Source: CADEEV01 sp964442185 (GTDB taxonomy: Bacteria > Acidobacteriota > Vicinamibacteria > Fen-336). From it: DNA of 64,000 bases. Where the stretch lies: contig CAYTWT010000274.1 of assembly GCA_964442185.1 (NCBI GenBank), forward strand, positions 12,365 through 76,364. Direction: 5' to 3'. Positions 25,830 to 33,900 of this stretch are shown piece by piece; positions within the stretch are counted from its first letter, which is position 1; every line of letters begins with the position of its first letter. The notes under the pieces are model-generated. The model was not told the DNA's origin. It worked only from the letters and a program-made list of their open reading frames with translations, and did not search any database. The translations under genes and the position numbers were made by a program.

Positions 25830-27976
25830 GCGGCCTCGCGCGCCGTGATTTCCTGAAGATCGGTGCGGCGGCCGGCGGTGGCCTGCTGATCGGCGTTCAG
25901 CTGCCGGGCCGCGGCGGGCTCGCCGAAGCGGCTGCGGCGACGCCGTTCTCTCCGAACGCCTACGTCCGCATCGGCTCGGACGACATCGTGACGGTCATCG
26001 TCGGCAAGGCCGAGATGGGACAGGGCGTGTACACGACGCTCGCGATGCTGGTGGCCGAGGACCTCGAGGCCGACTGGTCGAAGCTGCGGGCCGAGTCGGC
26101 GCCGGTCGATCCCGCCTACAACCACACCGCCTTCGGCATCCAGATGACGGGCGGCAGCTCCAGCACCTGGTCCGAGTGGGATCGAATGCGCAACGCCGGA
26201 GCGACGGCGAAGGCGATGCTGCTGGGCGCGGCGGCGCAGACCTGGAAGGTCGACGTCGCGAGCTGCCGCGCCGAGAAGGGCTTCGTGATCCACACCCCGA
26301 GCGGCAAGCGCCTCTCGTTCGGCGCGCTCGCCGAGGCGGCGTCGGTGCTGACGCCGCCGGCCGAGGTGACGCTCAAGGACCCGAGAGACTTCAAGATCCT
26401 CGGCCGCTCGATGCCGCGGCTCGACACGCCGGCGAAGGTCAACGGCTCGGCGCAGTTCGGCCTCGACGTCTCGCTTCCAGGGATGCTCGTCGCGGTGGTG
26501 CTGCGGCCGCCGCTGTTCGGCGCCGTTGCCGTGAAGGTCGACGACGCGAAGGCGAAGGCGGTGCCCGGCGTGCGTGTGGTCGCTTCGATCCCACAGGGCA
26601 TCGTCGTGGCCGCGACCGGCTTCTGGGCCGCGACCAAAGGCCGCGACGCGCTCAGCGTCGAGTGGAACCTGGGTGAGGGCGCCCGACTGTCGACGCCCGG
26701 CCTGCGCGAGCGATACGCCGCGCTCGCCCGAACGCCCGGCCTGGTTGCGAAGAATCAGGGCGACGCGGCAGCTGCCCTCGGCTCGGCGGCGAAGACCATC
26801 GAAGCGGAGTACGAAGTGCCGTTTCTGGCCCACGCCATGATGGAGCCGCTCAACTGCGTCGTGGACCTGCGCGCGGATCGCTGCGAGATCTGGACCGGCA
26901 CGCAGTTCCAGACGAACGACCGCGACGCCGCGGCCAGCGTCGCCGGATTGCGCCCCGACCAGGTGCAGCTCCATACGACCCTGCTGGGCGGCGGCTTCGG
27001 ACGACGGGCCACGCCCTCGAGCGACTTCGTGCGCGAGGCCGTCGAGGCCGCGAAGGCCGTGAAGGCGCCGGTGAAGGTCATCTGGACGCGCGAAGACGAC
27101 ATCCGTGGCGGCTACTACCGGCCCATGTGGCACGATCGGCTGGTGGCGGGCGTGGATGCAGGCGGCGCGCCGCTGGCCTGGAGTCACAGCATTGTCGGGC
27201 AATCGATCATGACCGGCACGCCCTTCGAAAAGATCCTGATCAAGGACGGCGTCGACGGCACCTCGGTGGAGGGCGCCGCGGACCTGCCGTACGCGATCCC
27301 GAACCTGCGCGTCGAACTGCACAGCCCGCCAAGCGCTATCCCCGTGCTCTGGTGGCGCTCGGTCGGCCATTCGCACACCGCCTTCGTCACGGAGTGCTTC
27401 CTGGACGAGCTCGCCCAGGCGGCGGGCAAGGATCCGGTCGAGTTCCGCCGCGCGCTGCTCGATCGCCACCCGCGGCACCGGCAGGTGCTCGACGTGGCGG
27501 CCGAGAAGGCCGGCTGGGGCAAGCCGCTGCCAGCGGGTCGCGCGCGCGGCGTCGCGGTCCACGAGTCCTTCGGGAGCTTCGTCGCGCAGGTGGCCGAGGT
27601 CTCGCTGTCGGGCTCGGGCGTCAAGGTGCATCGCGTGGTGTGCGCGATCGATTGCGGGAGGATCGTGAACCCCGACACGATCAAGGCGCAGATCGAAGGC
27701 GGCATCGTGTTCGGGCTGAGCGCCGCCCTGTATGGCGAAATCACGCTGAAGGACGGGCGGGTGGAGCAGTCGAACTTCCATGACTACCCGGTGCTGCGGA
27801 TCAACGAGATGCCGTGGGTCGAGGTTCACATCGTGCCGAGCGACGAGAAACCGGGCGGCGTCGGCGAACCCGGCGTGCCGCCGATCGCTCCAGCCGTCGT
27901 GAACGCGATCGCCGTTTTGACGAACCGGCGGATCCGGCGGCTCCCGATTCGGCCCGAGGACCTGGGGCTCGCTTGA
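25826..27976 (+). CDS. iorB: Molybdopterin-binding subunit of isoquinoline 1-oxidoreductase-type aldehyde/xanthine dehydrogenase
   Basis: The large catalytic subunit, 716 residues. The N terminus has a twin-arginine signal (ARRDFLKIGAAAGGGLLIG), so the folded complex with its small subunit is exported to the periplasm. It binds molybdopterin cytosine dinucleotide: GKAEMGQGVYT, GGSSSTW, EAEYEVPFLAHAMMEPLNC, TQFQTNDRDA, TLLGGGFGRRAT, WWRSVGHSHTAFVTECF, and a C-terminal GGVGEPGVPPIAPAV with the catalytic Glu. This two-subunit plus cytochrome arrangement without a FAD subunit is the IorAB class. The N-heterocyclic or aldehyde substrate cannot be told. GTG at 25826 overlaps the small-subunit stop; the downstream cytochrome starts in a TTGA overlap. 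Confidence 0.94.
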   Translation: MSGLARRDFLKIGAAAGGGLLIGVQLPGRGGLAEAAAATPFSPNAYVRIGSDDIVTVIVGKAEMGQGVYTTLAMLVAEDLEADWSKLRAESAPVDPAYNHTAFGIQMTGGSSSTWSEWDRMRNAGATAKAMLLGAAAQTWKVDVASCRAEKGFVIHTPSGKRLSFGALAEAASVLTPPAEVTLKDPRDFKILGRSMPRLDTPAKVNGSAQFGLDVSLPGMLVAVVLRPPLFGAVAVKVDDAKAKAVPGVRVVASIPQGIVVAATGFWAATKGRDALSVEWNLGEGARLSTPGLRERYAALARTPGLVAKNQGDAAAALGSAAKTIEAEYEVPFLAHAMMEPLNCVVDLRADRCEIWTGTQFQTNDRDAAASVAGLRPDQVQLHTTLLGGGFGRRATPSSDFVREAVEAAKAVKAPVKVIWTREDDIRGGYYRPMWHDRLVAGVDAGGAPLAWSHSIVGQSIMTGTPFEKILIKDGVDGTSVEGAADLPYAIPNLRVELHSPPSAIPVLWWRSVGHSHTAFVTECFLDELAQAAGKDPVEFRRALLDRHPRHRQVLDVAAEKAGWGKPLPAGRARGVAVHESFGSFVAQVAEVSLSGSGVKVHRVVCAIDCGRIVNPDTIKAQIEGGIVFGLSAALYGEITLKDGRVEQSNFHDYPVLRINEMPWVEVHIVPSDEKPGGVGEPGVPPIAPAVVNAIAVLTNRRIRRLPIRPEDLGLA

Positions 27977-28545
27977 GAGCCGCGGCCGTGGCGCTCCTGG
28001 CCAGCGGCGCCTGCGCAGGGCAGCTCGCCTTTGCGGGGAATCCGCCGCAACCGGTCGACGAAGCGGGCGCGCGCGCCTTCTTCCTGAAGGCGACGCCCGT
28101 GTTTCTGAGCCCGCGTTGCCTCAACTGCCATCCTTCGGGCGAGCGGCCGCTCCAGACGGATCGCTCGCGGCCGCACGCGATGAACGTGAAGCGCGGGCCC
28201 GAGGGGCGTGGGATGAGCGCAGCGAGGTGCGCGAACTGCCACCAGCCGCAAAACGCTCCGGGGGCGAACATGCCGCCGGGCGCTCCCAATTGGCGCCTGC
28301 CGCCGCCGTCGCTGAAGATGGTCTTCGAGGGCAAGCGCGCCGCCGAGCTGTGCCGGCAGTTCAAGGACCCCGAGCAGAACGGCGGCAAGACCGTGGCCCA
28401 GATCGTCGAGCACGTGACGAGTGACCCGCTCGTGATCTGGGGCTGGAACCCGGGCGAAGGCCGCAGCGTGCCGCCACTCGAGCACAAGGCCTTCGCCGTG
28501 GCGATGAAAGCCTGGGCCGACAAGGGCGCCGCCTGCCCGGAGTAG
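27973..28545 (+). CDS. Exported di-heme c-type cytochrome subunit of the isoquinoline 1-oxidoreductase complex
   Basis: A 190-residue exported protein: short signal peptide (MRAAAVALLASGACAGQLAFAG) and two CxxCH heme sites, CLNCH and CANCH. The remainder has a WRLPPPSLKMVFEGKRAAELCRQFKD segment and a WGWNPGEGR segment also seen in proteins annotated next to IorAB. It is the likely electron acceptor for the exported molybdenum enzyme, linking it to the respiratory chain. The start is TTG at 27973 in a TTGA overlap with iorB. Three genes therefore form one coupled operon. Confidence 0.9.
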   Translation: MRAAAVALLASGACAGQLAFAGNPPQPVDEAGARAFFLKATPVFLSPRCLNCHPSGERPLQTDRSRPHAMNVKRGPEGRGMSAARCANCHQPQNAPGANMPPGAPNWRLPPPSLKMVFEGKRAAELCRQFKDPEQNGGKTVAQIVEHVTSDPLVIWGWNPGEGRSVPPLEHKAFAVAMKAWADKGAACPE

Positions 28546-28560
28546 CGGCGTTTCGCGGCC

Positions 28561-28566
28561 TATAAT
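28561..28566 (+). promoter_or_regulatory. Consensus -10 element (TATAAT) immediately before a start codon
   Basis: A perfect TATAAT, with only five bases before the ATG at 28572 and no ribosome binding site. The spacing fits a transcript beginning at the ATG itself. No -35 hexamer is obvious upstream, where the preceding cytochrome gene ends. Confidence 0.55.
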
Positions 28567-28571
28567 TGAGC

Positions 28572-28799
28572 ATGGCGCGTGCTGAGGATCGGCGAGACTG
28601 GCCTTGTCACAGCTATGCACTCGGGCAGGAGCCTGGTGACGACCTCAGCGCGACGACGACCGTAGAGGAACGCCTCGCGATGATGTGGCCACTGGCGGTC
28701 GACGCCTGGTCGCTCGCGGGCCTGCCACTGCCAAGCTACTCCCGAAGCGACATGCCCCTGGCGAGGCGGCCTCTGGGCAATTCCGCGGACGGCTGTTGA
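28572..28799 (+). CDS. Small partner protein of a nucleotidyltransferase (probable antitoxin-like)
   Basis: A 75-residue protein without a characterised domain but with a conserved style: a polar N terminus, GDDLSATTTVEERLAMMWPL, a Trp-rich helix (VDAWSLAGLPLPSYSRSDMP) and a basic end. I have seen this kind of protein encoded just upstream of DUF6036-type nucleotidyltransferases, where it is a candidate antitoxin or substrate. ATG at 28572 is preferred to the earlier in-frame ATG at 28566 because of the TATAAT placement. Its stop forms a TTGA overlap with the start of the next gene. Confidence 0.75.
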   Translation: MARAEDRRDWPCHSYALGQEPGDDLSATTTVEERLAMMWPLAVDAWSLAGLPLPSYSRSDMPLARRPLGNSADGC

Positions 28800-29242
28800 A
28801 CGAGGACTTTCGCGACATCCTGGCGGCGCTTCTCGGCAGTGGCGCGCGGTTCCTGGTCGTGGGCGCCCACGCGATGGCTGCTCATGGCGTGCCCAGGGCG
28901 ACCGGCGACCTCGACCTCTGGGTCGCTCGGGATGAAGACAACGCCGCGCGCGTGTTCTCAGCCTTGAAGGGCTTCGGTGCTCCCGTCGCGGCGCTCGGCC
29001 TGACTCTCGCCGACCTGACCCGCCCCGACCGTGTCATCCAGCTCGGCTTGCCGCCCCGACGCATCGACATCCTGACCGGCATCAGCGGTGTCGGCTTTGA
29101 CGACGCCTGGGTTGACCGCCTGAGGCACAGCGTCGGCGATCTGAATGTGCCCTTTCTCGGCCGCGCAGCTCTGGTGCGCAACAAGCGCGCCGCGGGCCGC
29201 GCGAAGGACCTTGCGGACCTCGAAGCCCTCGGCGAGCGCTAA
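28796..29242 (+). CDS. Nucleotidyltransferase-fold protein (DUF6036/MNT-like)
   Basis: A 148-residue polymerase-beta-like nucleotidyltransferase. FLVVGAHAMAAHG is the variant glycine motif and GDLDLWV supplies the D38-x-D40 metal ligands; further sequence LGLPPRRIDILTGISGVGF has the third acidic residue (RIDIL). The C terminus (ALVRNKRAAGRAKDLADLEAL) is typical for DUF6036 and related MNT-type toxin or antitoxin proteins. Activity may be transfer of AMP to a partner protein or tRNA; this is not shown. TTG start at 28796 by four-base overlap. The pair is promoter-bearing and compact, like a toxin-antitoxin module. Confidence 0.85.
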   Translation: MNEDFRDILAALLGSGARFLVVGAHAMAAHGVPRATGDLDLWVARDEDNAARVFSALKGFGAPVAALGLTLADLTRPDRVIQLGLPPRRIDILTGISGVGFDDAWVDRLRHSVGDLNVPFLGRAALVRNKRAAGRAKDLADLEALGER

Positions 29243-29245
29243 GAC

Positions 29246-31369
29246 CTAGAGCCTGAGTTCCAGGGCAAGGAACACGGCGCGCGTGGCTTGCGGGTAGTAG
29301 TAGGGGATGCCAGTGAGCGCGTCGGCACCGGATGCATCGCGGTCGAAGTACAGGTAGCTGTAGCCGGTCGGCCAGACGCGGTCGTTGTTCAGCAGGTTCG
29401 TGACTTCGACGCGTAGCCTGGGCCCACCGACCTTGATCCAGCGGTCCAGACGCAGCACGGCCGAGGCGTCGAGGACGAAGTGAGGCGGCGTCGTGAACGC
29501 GTCGTCGCCCGTGTTGTCGAGGTGCGACTTCGACACGTAGCGGCCGCGCAGGCCCGCCGTGAGTTCTGTTCGGGGCGTCCAGTCGAAGCCGAGGTTCGCC
29601 ACGGCGCGAGGCGTGAGCAGCGGGTCCACGTCACGATGCAGCCGGCTCACGCTGTCCATGTAGCTGCCATCGGGGCCGTAGACGTCGTAGAACTGCTGCC
29701 ACTCGCCGATCGCGTTCGCGCTCAGGTTCGCGGTCCCCGACACGCGCAGTGAGCGCATCGCCTCCCAGCGCAGGTCGAGCTCGAGGCCGCGGCGATGGCT
29801 GCGCTCCACGTTGCGGCGCAGCGGCAGGCCGATCTGCGAGAGCTCTCCGGTCTGCGCGATCTCGTTGCGGAACTCCATCGCGTAGACGCTGGCCTGGAGC
29901 TGGAGCCGGCTTCGCCGATAGTCGATGCCGGTCTCGACATCGACCACGCGCTCGGGCTTCACGGCCGAAAGCTCGTACAACAGCGACGCATTGTCCTCGC
30001 CGGCGAGCATGTCCGAGCGCGCCGGTTCGCGCGAGGCGTGTCCGACCGACGCGAACAGTCCCAGGCCCGGCCCTGCGTCAAAGCGCGCGCCCAGGCGGGG
30101 ATTCAGGAAGGTCCAGTCCACCGAGCCCAGCGGCAGATCGCCTGCGTAGCGGAAGCGTGCGTGACGCAGCTGGACATCGCCATACAGGTGCACGGCTGCG
30201 ACGTCGTAGCTCGCCCGCGCGAAGCCCGACAGCTCCGACTTGTGGCCGCGGTTCGCGTACTCGCGTCCGCTGCCGACGACGTCGCGGGCGTGATCGCTGT
30301 CGAAGTCGTTCGCGTGCACGCCACCGCTGGCTTTGAAGCGGCCCTGCTGATGCATGAACGTGACGAGACCGCCCAAGAGGCGCCAGTCCAGGTTGTATTG
30401 GTATAGAGCCGTGTGATCGGCGTCGGCCCAGATGCGGTAATCGCCGGCGGCGCTGGTGCAATAGCCCTGCACGCTGAGGCTCGAGGCCAAACCCAGGGCA
30501 CGCGTCCACTGCGCCTGGACGAAGTCCTGCCCGAATCGGTCGTTCTCTTGAGGCGCCAGCGCGTTGAAGCGCAAGTCCCGCTCGAGCACGTCCTTTTCCG
30601 TGGCCAGGAACGCGAGCTGGGTCTGCTCGCGCCCCGCGAAGGCGAACAGCTTCAGGTAGGATCGTTCGCCCTGGTGCGAGCCGCCGAAGAACAGGCTGCG
30701 CTGCCGCACGCCTGAGCGGTCACGGAAGCCGTCGGTGTCCTTGTACGTGCCCCGCGCATAGGCCGCCAGACCGGGGCCGAAGCGGCCGCTCTGCCCGCCG
30801 AGGCTGGCCCGCCGCGTGTCGAAGGAGCCGAGGCCCACTTCCGCGGCGGCCTGCGGTTTCTCCGCAAGGGCGATGCTTTCGAAGCTCACCGCGCCTCCAT
30901 AGGACGCGGTGCCCACCGGCGACGTGCCCACGCCGCGCTGGATCTCGATGCTCTCGAGCGAGCTCGTGAAGTCACCGAAGTTGACGAAGTAGAGCGCCTG
31001 GTCCTCGGGCTCGTTGAGCGGGACCCCGTCCAGTGTCATGTTGATCCGCGTCTGCGGGATGCCGCGAATGTACAGATAGGAGTAGCCGGACGAGGCGCCG
31101 GTATCGGAGCTGAAAGTCACTCCCGGCGTTCCCTTCAAGAGCACCGGCATCTCCTGCCCGTAGTTGCGTTGCTCGAGCTCCTCGCGGCGAAGCTCGGTGC
31201 GGGTCACGGGTGTCTTCTGGTCCGCGCGCACCGCCCGCACGAGCATGTCCTCGCTGATCCGAAAGGGCGAGGGCGAAGGACTCGGGTCAGGGCTCTCCTG
31301 GGCGCGCGAAAGCGGCGCTGAGCTGACAATCAGCAGTGCGATCAGCGTTCCCGGCACGGCTCTCAACAT
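29246..31369 (-). CDS. TonB-dependent outer-membrane receptor, probably for thiamin or a precursor
   Basis: A 707-residue TonB-dependent receptor. Signal peptide (residues 1 to about 23), a Pro/Ser-rich stretch, then the plug domain with VTRTELRREELEQRN, SSGYSYLYIRGIPQ, INMTLDGVPLNEPEDQ and IEIQRGVGTSPVG, and a 22-strand barrel ending in VFLALELRL (terminal aromatic-x pattern slightly degenerate, ending in Leu). Ligand specificity comes from the context: a TPP riboswitch sits in its leader, so expression falls when thiamin pyrophosphate is plentiful, as for the Omr1-type receptors. AGGAGG is five bases from the ATG and would be the control point. No thiamin biosynthesis gene is in the window. 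Confidence 0.92.
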   Translation of the reverse strand: MLRAVPGTLIALLIVSSAPLSRAQESPDPSPSPSPFRISEDMLVRAVRADQKTPVTRTELRREELEQRNYGQEMPVLLKGTPGVTFSSDTGASSGYSYLYIRGIPQTRINMTLDGVPLNEPEDQALYFVNFGDFTSSLESIEIQRGVGTSPVGTASYGGAVSFESIALAEKPQAAAEVGLGSFDTRRASLGGQSGRFGPGLAAYARGTYKDTDGFRDRSGVRQRSLFFGGSHQGERSYLKLFAFAGREQTQLAFLATEKDVLERDLRFNALAPQENDRFGQDFVQAQWTRALGLASSLSVQGYCTSAAGDYRIWADADHTALYQYNLDWRLLGGLVTFMHQQGRFKASGGVHANDFDSDHARDVVGSGREYANRGHKSELSGFARASYDVAAVHLYGDVQLRHARFRYAGDLPLGSVDWTFLNPRLGARFDAGPGLGLFASVGHASREPARSDMLAGEDNASLLYELSAVKPERVVDVETGIDYRRSRLQLQASVYAMEFRNEIAQTGELSQIGLPLRRNVERSHRRGLELDLRWEAMRSLRVSGTANLSANAIGEWQQFYDVYGPDGSYMDSVSRLHRDVDPLLTPRAVANLGFDWTPRTELTAGLRGRYVSKSHLDNTGDDAFTTPPHFVLDASAVLRLDRWIKVGGPRLRVEVTNLLNNDRVWPTGYSYLYFDRDASGADALTGIPYYYPQATRAVFLALELRL

Positions 31370-31431
31370 GATCGCCTCCTCGTCCCGTTGACGGAACGAT
31401 CGAAGCGGATGCTTCGGGGGTTCGCTCGCCT

Positions 31432-31498
31432 TCCCTACGCCGGTATCAACCGGATCAGGTTCGAGGGTGTGATCTCAGGCCGTTCTGCGGCCACCCCT
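31432..31498 (-). ncRNA. TPP (thiamin pyrophosphate) riboswitch
   Basis: On the minus strand, 62 bases before the receptor start, lies a thi-box aptamer. It starts AGGGGTGGCC, has the CTGAGA core (31473-31478), then ACCC, the ACCTGAT core (CCTGAT at 31454-31459), CCGGTTGATACCGG (P3/P4-side stem) and closes with CGTAGGGA. These elements in this order define the TPP class. Between aptamer and ATG the leader contains a small inverted repeat (GTTCCGT...ACGGGAC) immediately before the AGGAGG ribosome binding site; there is no run of T, so control is more likely translational than by terminator. Confidence 0.93.
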
Positions 31499-31514
31499 AG
31501 GCTCCGACACTGCG

Positions 31515-31543
31515 AGTGTCGCCCGAGCGGCCGTGGCTGTCAA
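31515..31543 (-). promoter_or_regulatory. Candidate promoter for the riboswitch-controlled receptor
   Basis: TTGACA (31538-31543) is a perfect -35 element; 17 bases further lies GACACT (31515-31520) as a weak -10. The transcript would start near 31508, about 10 bases before the aptamer. The -10 lies in a perfect inverted repeat (CGACACT-GCG-AGTGTCG), which could alternatively be an operator or the end hairpin of the preceding gene. Confidence 0.5.
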
Positions 31544-31552
31544 ACCGGTGCA

Positions 31553-32641
31553 TCAGCGGTGGAAGGCCTTGCGGCCGCCACGCTCGACCTTCTGCGATTC
31601 GATCGCGGAGTCGAGCAGGATCTTCGCCATGTCGATGGCGCGCTTGACCAGCTCGCGTGCGCCGTCGTGGAGTTCGGGGCTGTCGCGCACCTGGACGACG
31701 TTGTTCTCCATGTCTTCTGCCGTCCAACCGCGCGAATGGGCCACGTACGGAAACTGCGGAAACACGCAGCCGATCTCGCCGAAGAAGCCGAGCATCTGAC
31801 CCGCCACCGCCTGAACGTTGTCCTGGCCGCCCGTGATGATGAAGGCGGCGACCTTGTTCCGCAGCAGCACGCGGTCGTGCAGCGTGATCTGGTTCTGCAC
31901 ACAGTTCATGCGTTCGACCATCTTGTAGTAGAGCGCGCTGGCGGCACCCCAGCGGATCGGCGTCGCGACCAGGATCACGTCGGCCCAGTGCACGAAGGCC
32001 TCGTACACCTGGTCCAGCTGATCCTCCGCGTCCATCTGCGTGATCGAGCAGGGCCAGGTGCAGGCTCGCGCGCTCTTCGAGTAATAGCCCTGGCAGGCGC
32101 GGAACGACAGCTCGTCGAGGCGGATCAGCCTGGTTTCGGCGCCGAGGCTTTCACCGGCGTAGAGCAGCGACGTGTCGAGCAGTTCCTCGGAGGTGGAGAA
32201 GCGCGGGTTGGCGCGATCCATCACCGTCGTCGAGATGCCCACCACGCGCACCGGGCCAAGGCTGCGCGTGACTTCGCGGGCGACCGGGTGTGGCGTGTGG
32301 GGCTTGCGGCCGCGCGGCGTCGAGGCCTTCAGGTTGACGTAGACGTGCCCGTTCTCCTCCTTGACCGGGTAGGATGGCACGCGGTCTTCCTCGAAGCCGG
32401 GTTCGCCTTGGCCCGTAACCGCGTGGAATTTCCACTGATGCCACGGGCAGACGACGTAGGCGCCGTCGAGCCGGCCCTCGCCGAGCGGGCCGCCAGCGTG
32501 GTTGCACACGTTCGAGATCGCGCCGAAGCGGCCGTCCTGCCAGGTGAGCGCGAGCTTCGTGTGCTGCACGGTCAGCGCCCTCACTCCGGCGCCGCGCAGT
32601 TCCGTCGCGGGCCCGATATCGATCCAGTCTTCACTCGCCAT
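31553..32641 (-). CDS. Fusion of Rieske [2Fe-2S] domain and NADPH-dependent FMN reductase/flavodoxin-like domain
   Basis: A 362-residue protein. Residues about 5-110 form a Rieske ferredoxin domain: CNHAGG and CPWHQWKF give the Cys-His pairs for the cluster. From about 130 onwards there is a flavodoxin-like NAD(P)H-dependent oxidoreductase domain (VRVVGISTTVMDRANPRFSTSEELLD, the usual start, then DVILVATPIRWGAASALYYKMVERM and AAFIITGGQDNVQAVAGQML). Thus electrons could pass between flavin and iron-sulfur cluster within one chain. Soluble; partner and substrate unknown. ATG at 32641 begins right at the domain; the frame is open upstream, but without homology. Confidence 0.87.
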   Translation of the reverse strand: MASEDWIDIGPATELRGAGVRALTVQHTKLALTWQDGRFGAISNVCNHAGGPLGEGRLDGAYVVCPWHQWKFHAVTGQGEPGFEEDRVPSYPVKEENGHVYVNLKASTPRGRKPHTPHPVAREVTRSLGPVRVVGISTTVMDRANPRFSTSEELLDTSLLYAGESLGAETRLIRLDELSFRACQGYYSKSARACTWPCSITQMDAEDQLDQVYEAFVHWADVILVATPIRWGAASALYYKMVERMNCVQNQITLHDRVLLRNKVAAFIITGGQDNVQAVAGQMLGFFGEIGCVFPQFPYVAHSRGWTAEDMENNVVQVRDSPELHDGARELVKRAIDMAKILLDSAIESQKVERGGRKAFHR

Positions 32642-32676
32642 GGCGTCGGCAGGATAGGCCTGCCCGCGGGGCAGGG

Positions 32677-32851
32677 TCAAGGCATCGGCGCCGCCTCGTA
32701 GGGCCGCGATCCCCAAATCCTCGGGATCAGGAAGCGGGCCACGAAGAAGAATGCCGTGCCTATGTAAGCCCGCTGCCCCCGCCGCGCCGCGATGGTTGCC
32801 GCGAGACATAAGCCGATGATGCTGCCGTCGATTCCAGGTGAACTGGGTCAA
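32677..32851 (-). pseudogene. Possible small membrane-protein gene broken by a one-base frameshift
   Basis: AAGGAG and a TTG at 32851 open a frame reading MTQFTWN; one base later the adjacent frame continues IDGSIIGLCLAATIAARRG, a basic turn and AYIGTAFFFVARFLIPRIWG, ending at a stop at 32677. The joined product would be a two-helix protein of about 57 residues. Neither frame alone has both a start and the hydrophobic segments. This could be a real lesion, a sequencing error, or chance. Confidence 0.3.
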
Positions 32852-32891
32852 GCCTTCTCCTTCGGGCAGAGGGCCGGCTGCGGCCACCCGG

Positions 32892-33455
32892 TCAGAACTT
32901 CAGGGTCAGACCTCCGACCCCACGCCAGTAGTCGAGCGTCCCCAGGCTGATCTGTTCTCCCCCCGCGAGGTCCCCGAAGGCCCGGAAGTAGCGGATGTCC
33001 CCGCGCAGGCCGAGGTGGTCGCTGAAGAAGATCATCAGGCCGCCTCCCACGTTGTAGCCGAACTTGTCCTCGTTCACGACGACGAACCCGTCGCGTGCCT
33101 TGAGATCGGGCCGGAGCAGGCTCACGCCGGCCGTTCCGTAGATGCGCACCTGCCCGGCCGGCATTGCGGCCATCAGGCTCCCCGAAAGGCTCTGAACCTT
33201 GTTGGACTCGAGGGCGCCCGAGGGAGCGTCGCCGGCGAAGTCCTTGATGTACGAAAACTCCCCCTCGAACCCGAAGACACCTCCCCCGAGAAACCCGAGG
33301 GCCCCCCCGTAGGAGGTCCGGCTCGAGTCGATCGAGCCGCCGAAGGCCGCGCCATAGAAGGGCGTCAGGATGACCTCGGCCCGAGCCGGGGCGGCGCCTC
33401 CCAGAAGTGCCAACGTTGCGAACGCCCAGAGACAACGACGGAAGTAATTAGTCAT
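32892..33455 (-). CDS. Small outer-membrane beta-barrel protein
   Basis: A 187-residue protein with a signal peptide (MTNYFRRCLWAFATLALLGGAAPARA) and a sequence of alternating hydrophobic/polar strands: VILTPFYGAAFGGS, YGGALGFLGGGVFGFEGEFSY, RIYGTAGVSLLRP, KFGYNVGGGLMIFF, LGLRGDIRYFRAF, and the C-terminal WRGVGGLTLKF ending in Phe as BAM substrates do. About eight strands are expected, similar to OmpA/OmpW-type small barrels. Function is unknown. The start at 33455 gives the best signal peptide; there is no strong ribosome binding site. Confidence 0.82.
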   Translation of the reverse strand: MTNYFRRCLWAFATLALLGGAAPARAEVILTPFYGAAFGGSIDSSRTSYGGALGFLGGGVFGFEGEFSYIKDFAGDAPSGALESNKVQSLSGSLMAAMPAGQVRIYGTAGVSLLRPDLKARDGFVVVNEDKFGYNVGGGLMIFFSDHLGLRGDIRYFRAFGDLAGGEQISLGTLDYWRGVGGLTLKF

Positions 33456-33682
33456 GGCATATCGTAAGGGATAGGAGGTTCGCCGTGGCGACGAATCGAC
33501 CACTCGGGCACTGTGGGGGCCCGCGACCTGGTGCTCGGGCGCGAGATGGTCGCACCGGGCCTGGAGCTGTGCGACCGGGGTGTGCCGACCCAGTGGCCAA
33601 GCCGCGCCTCAGGCAAGCTCGACTCTCAACGCGCAGACGTTGCGCGAGCGCCTCGAACCGGCCCCCTTCCCGCTCGTAAGGT

Positions 33683-33900
33683 GGCGCCCTCGACCTGTCC
33701 CCGGACGGCCAGTGGGCGCCCGCCTGGAACGCGTCTGGCTCGACCGCGCGGGGCGCCTGTCCGTGCGCGACCTCGGCCCTCCGGATCTGGCGGGTGTTCT
33801 GGCCATCTCGAACATCTCCCTTTCGGCGGACGAAGCCTCCTACGCGTACGGGTTCCTGGTGCGGCGATCGCACCTGTATCTCGTCACGGGAGCGCAGTGA
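33683..33900 (+). pseudogene. Remnant of the C-terminal end of a PD40-repeat protein (serine/threonine kinase type)
   Basis: In the otherwise gene-free 33456-33941 stretch, one frame reads ALDLSPDGQWAP (a PD40/WD40-like beta-propeller motif) and, after a shift to another frame, VWLDRAGRLSVRDLGPPD, LAGVLAISNISLSADEASYA and a LYLVTGAQ end. This last part resembles the closing sequence of large PD40 kinases common in Acidobacteria (pattern ...SYAYSY...LSDLYLVEGL). No kinase domain is nearby. So a large gene was lost or recombined here, leaving 3' scraps. An AGGAGG-GTG at 33485 opens only a 64-residue Arg/Pro-rich frame that I do not count as a gene. The rest of the stretch shows nothing. Confidence 0.45.

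Noticed and set aside
33485..33679. AGGAGG-GTG followed by a 64-residue frame
   Set aside because: Arg/Pro/Ala-rich sequence without conserved pattern in a decayed region; treated as chance.
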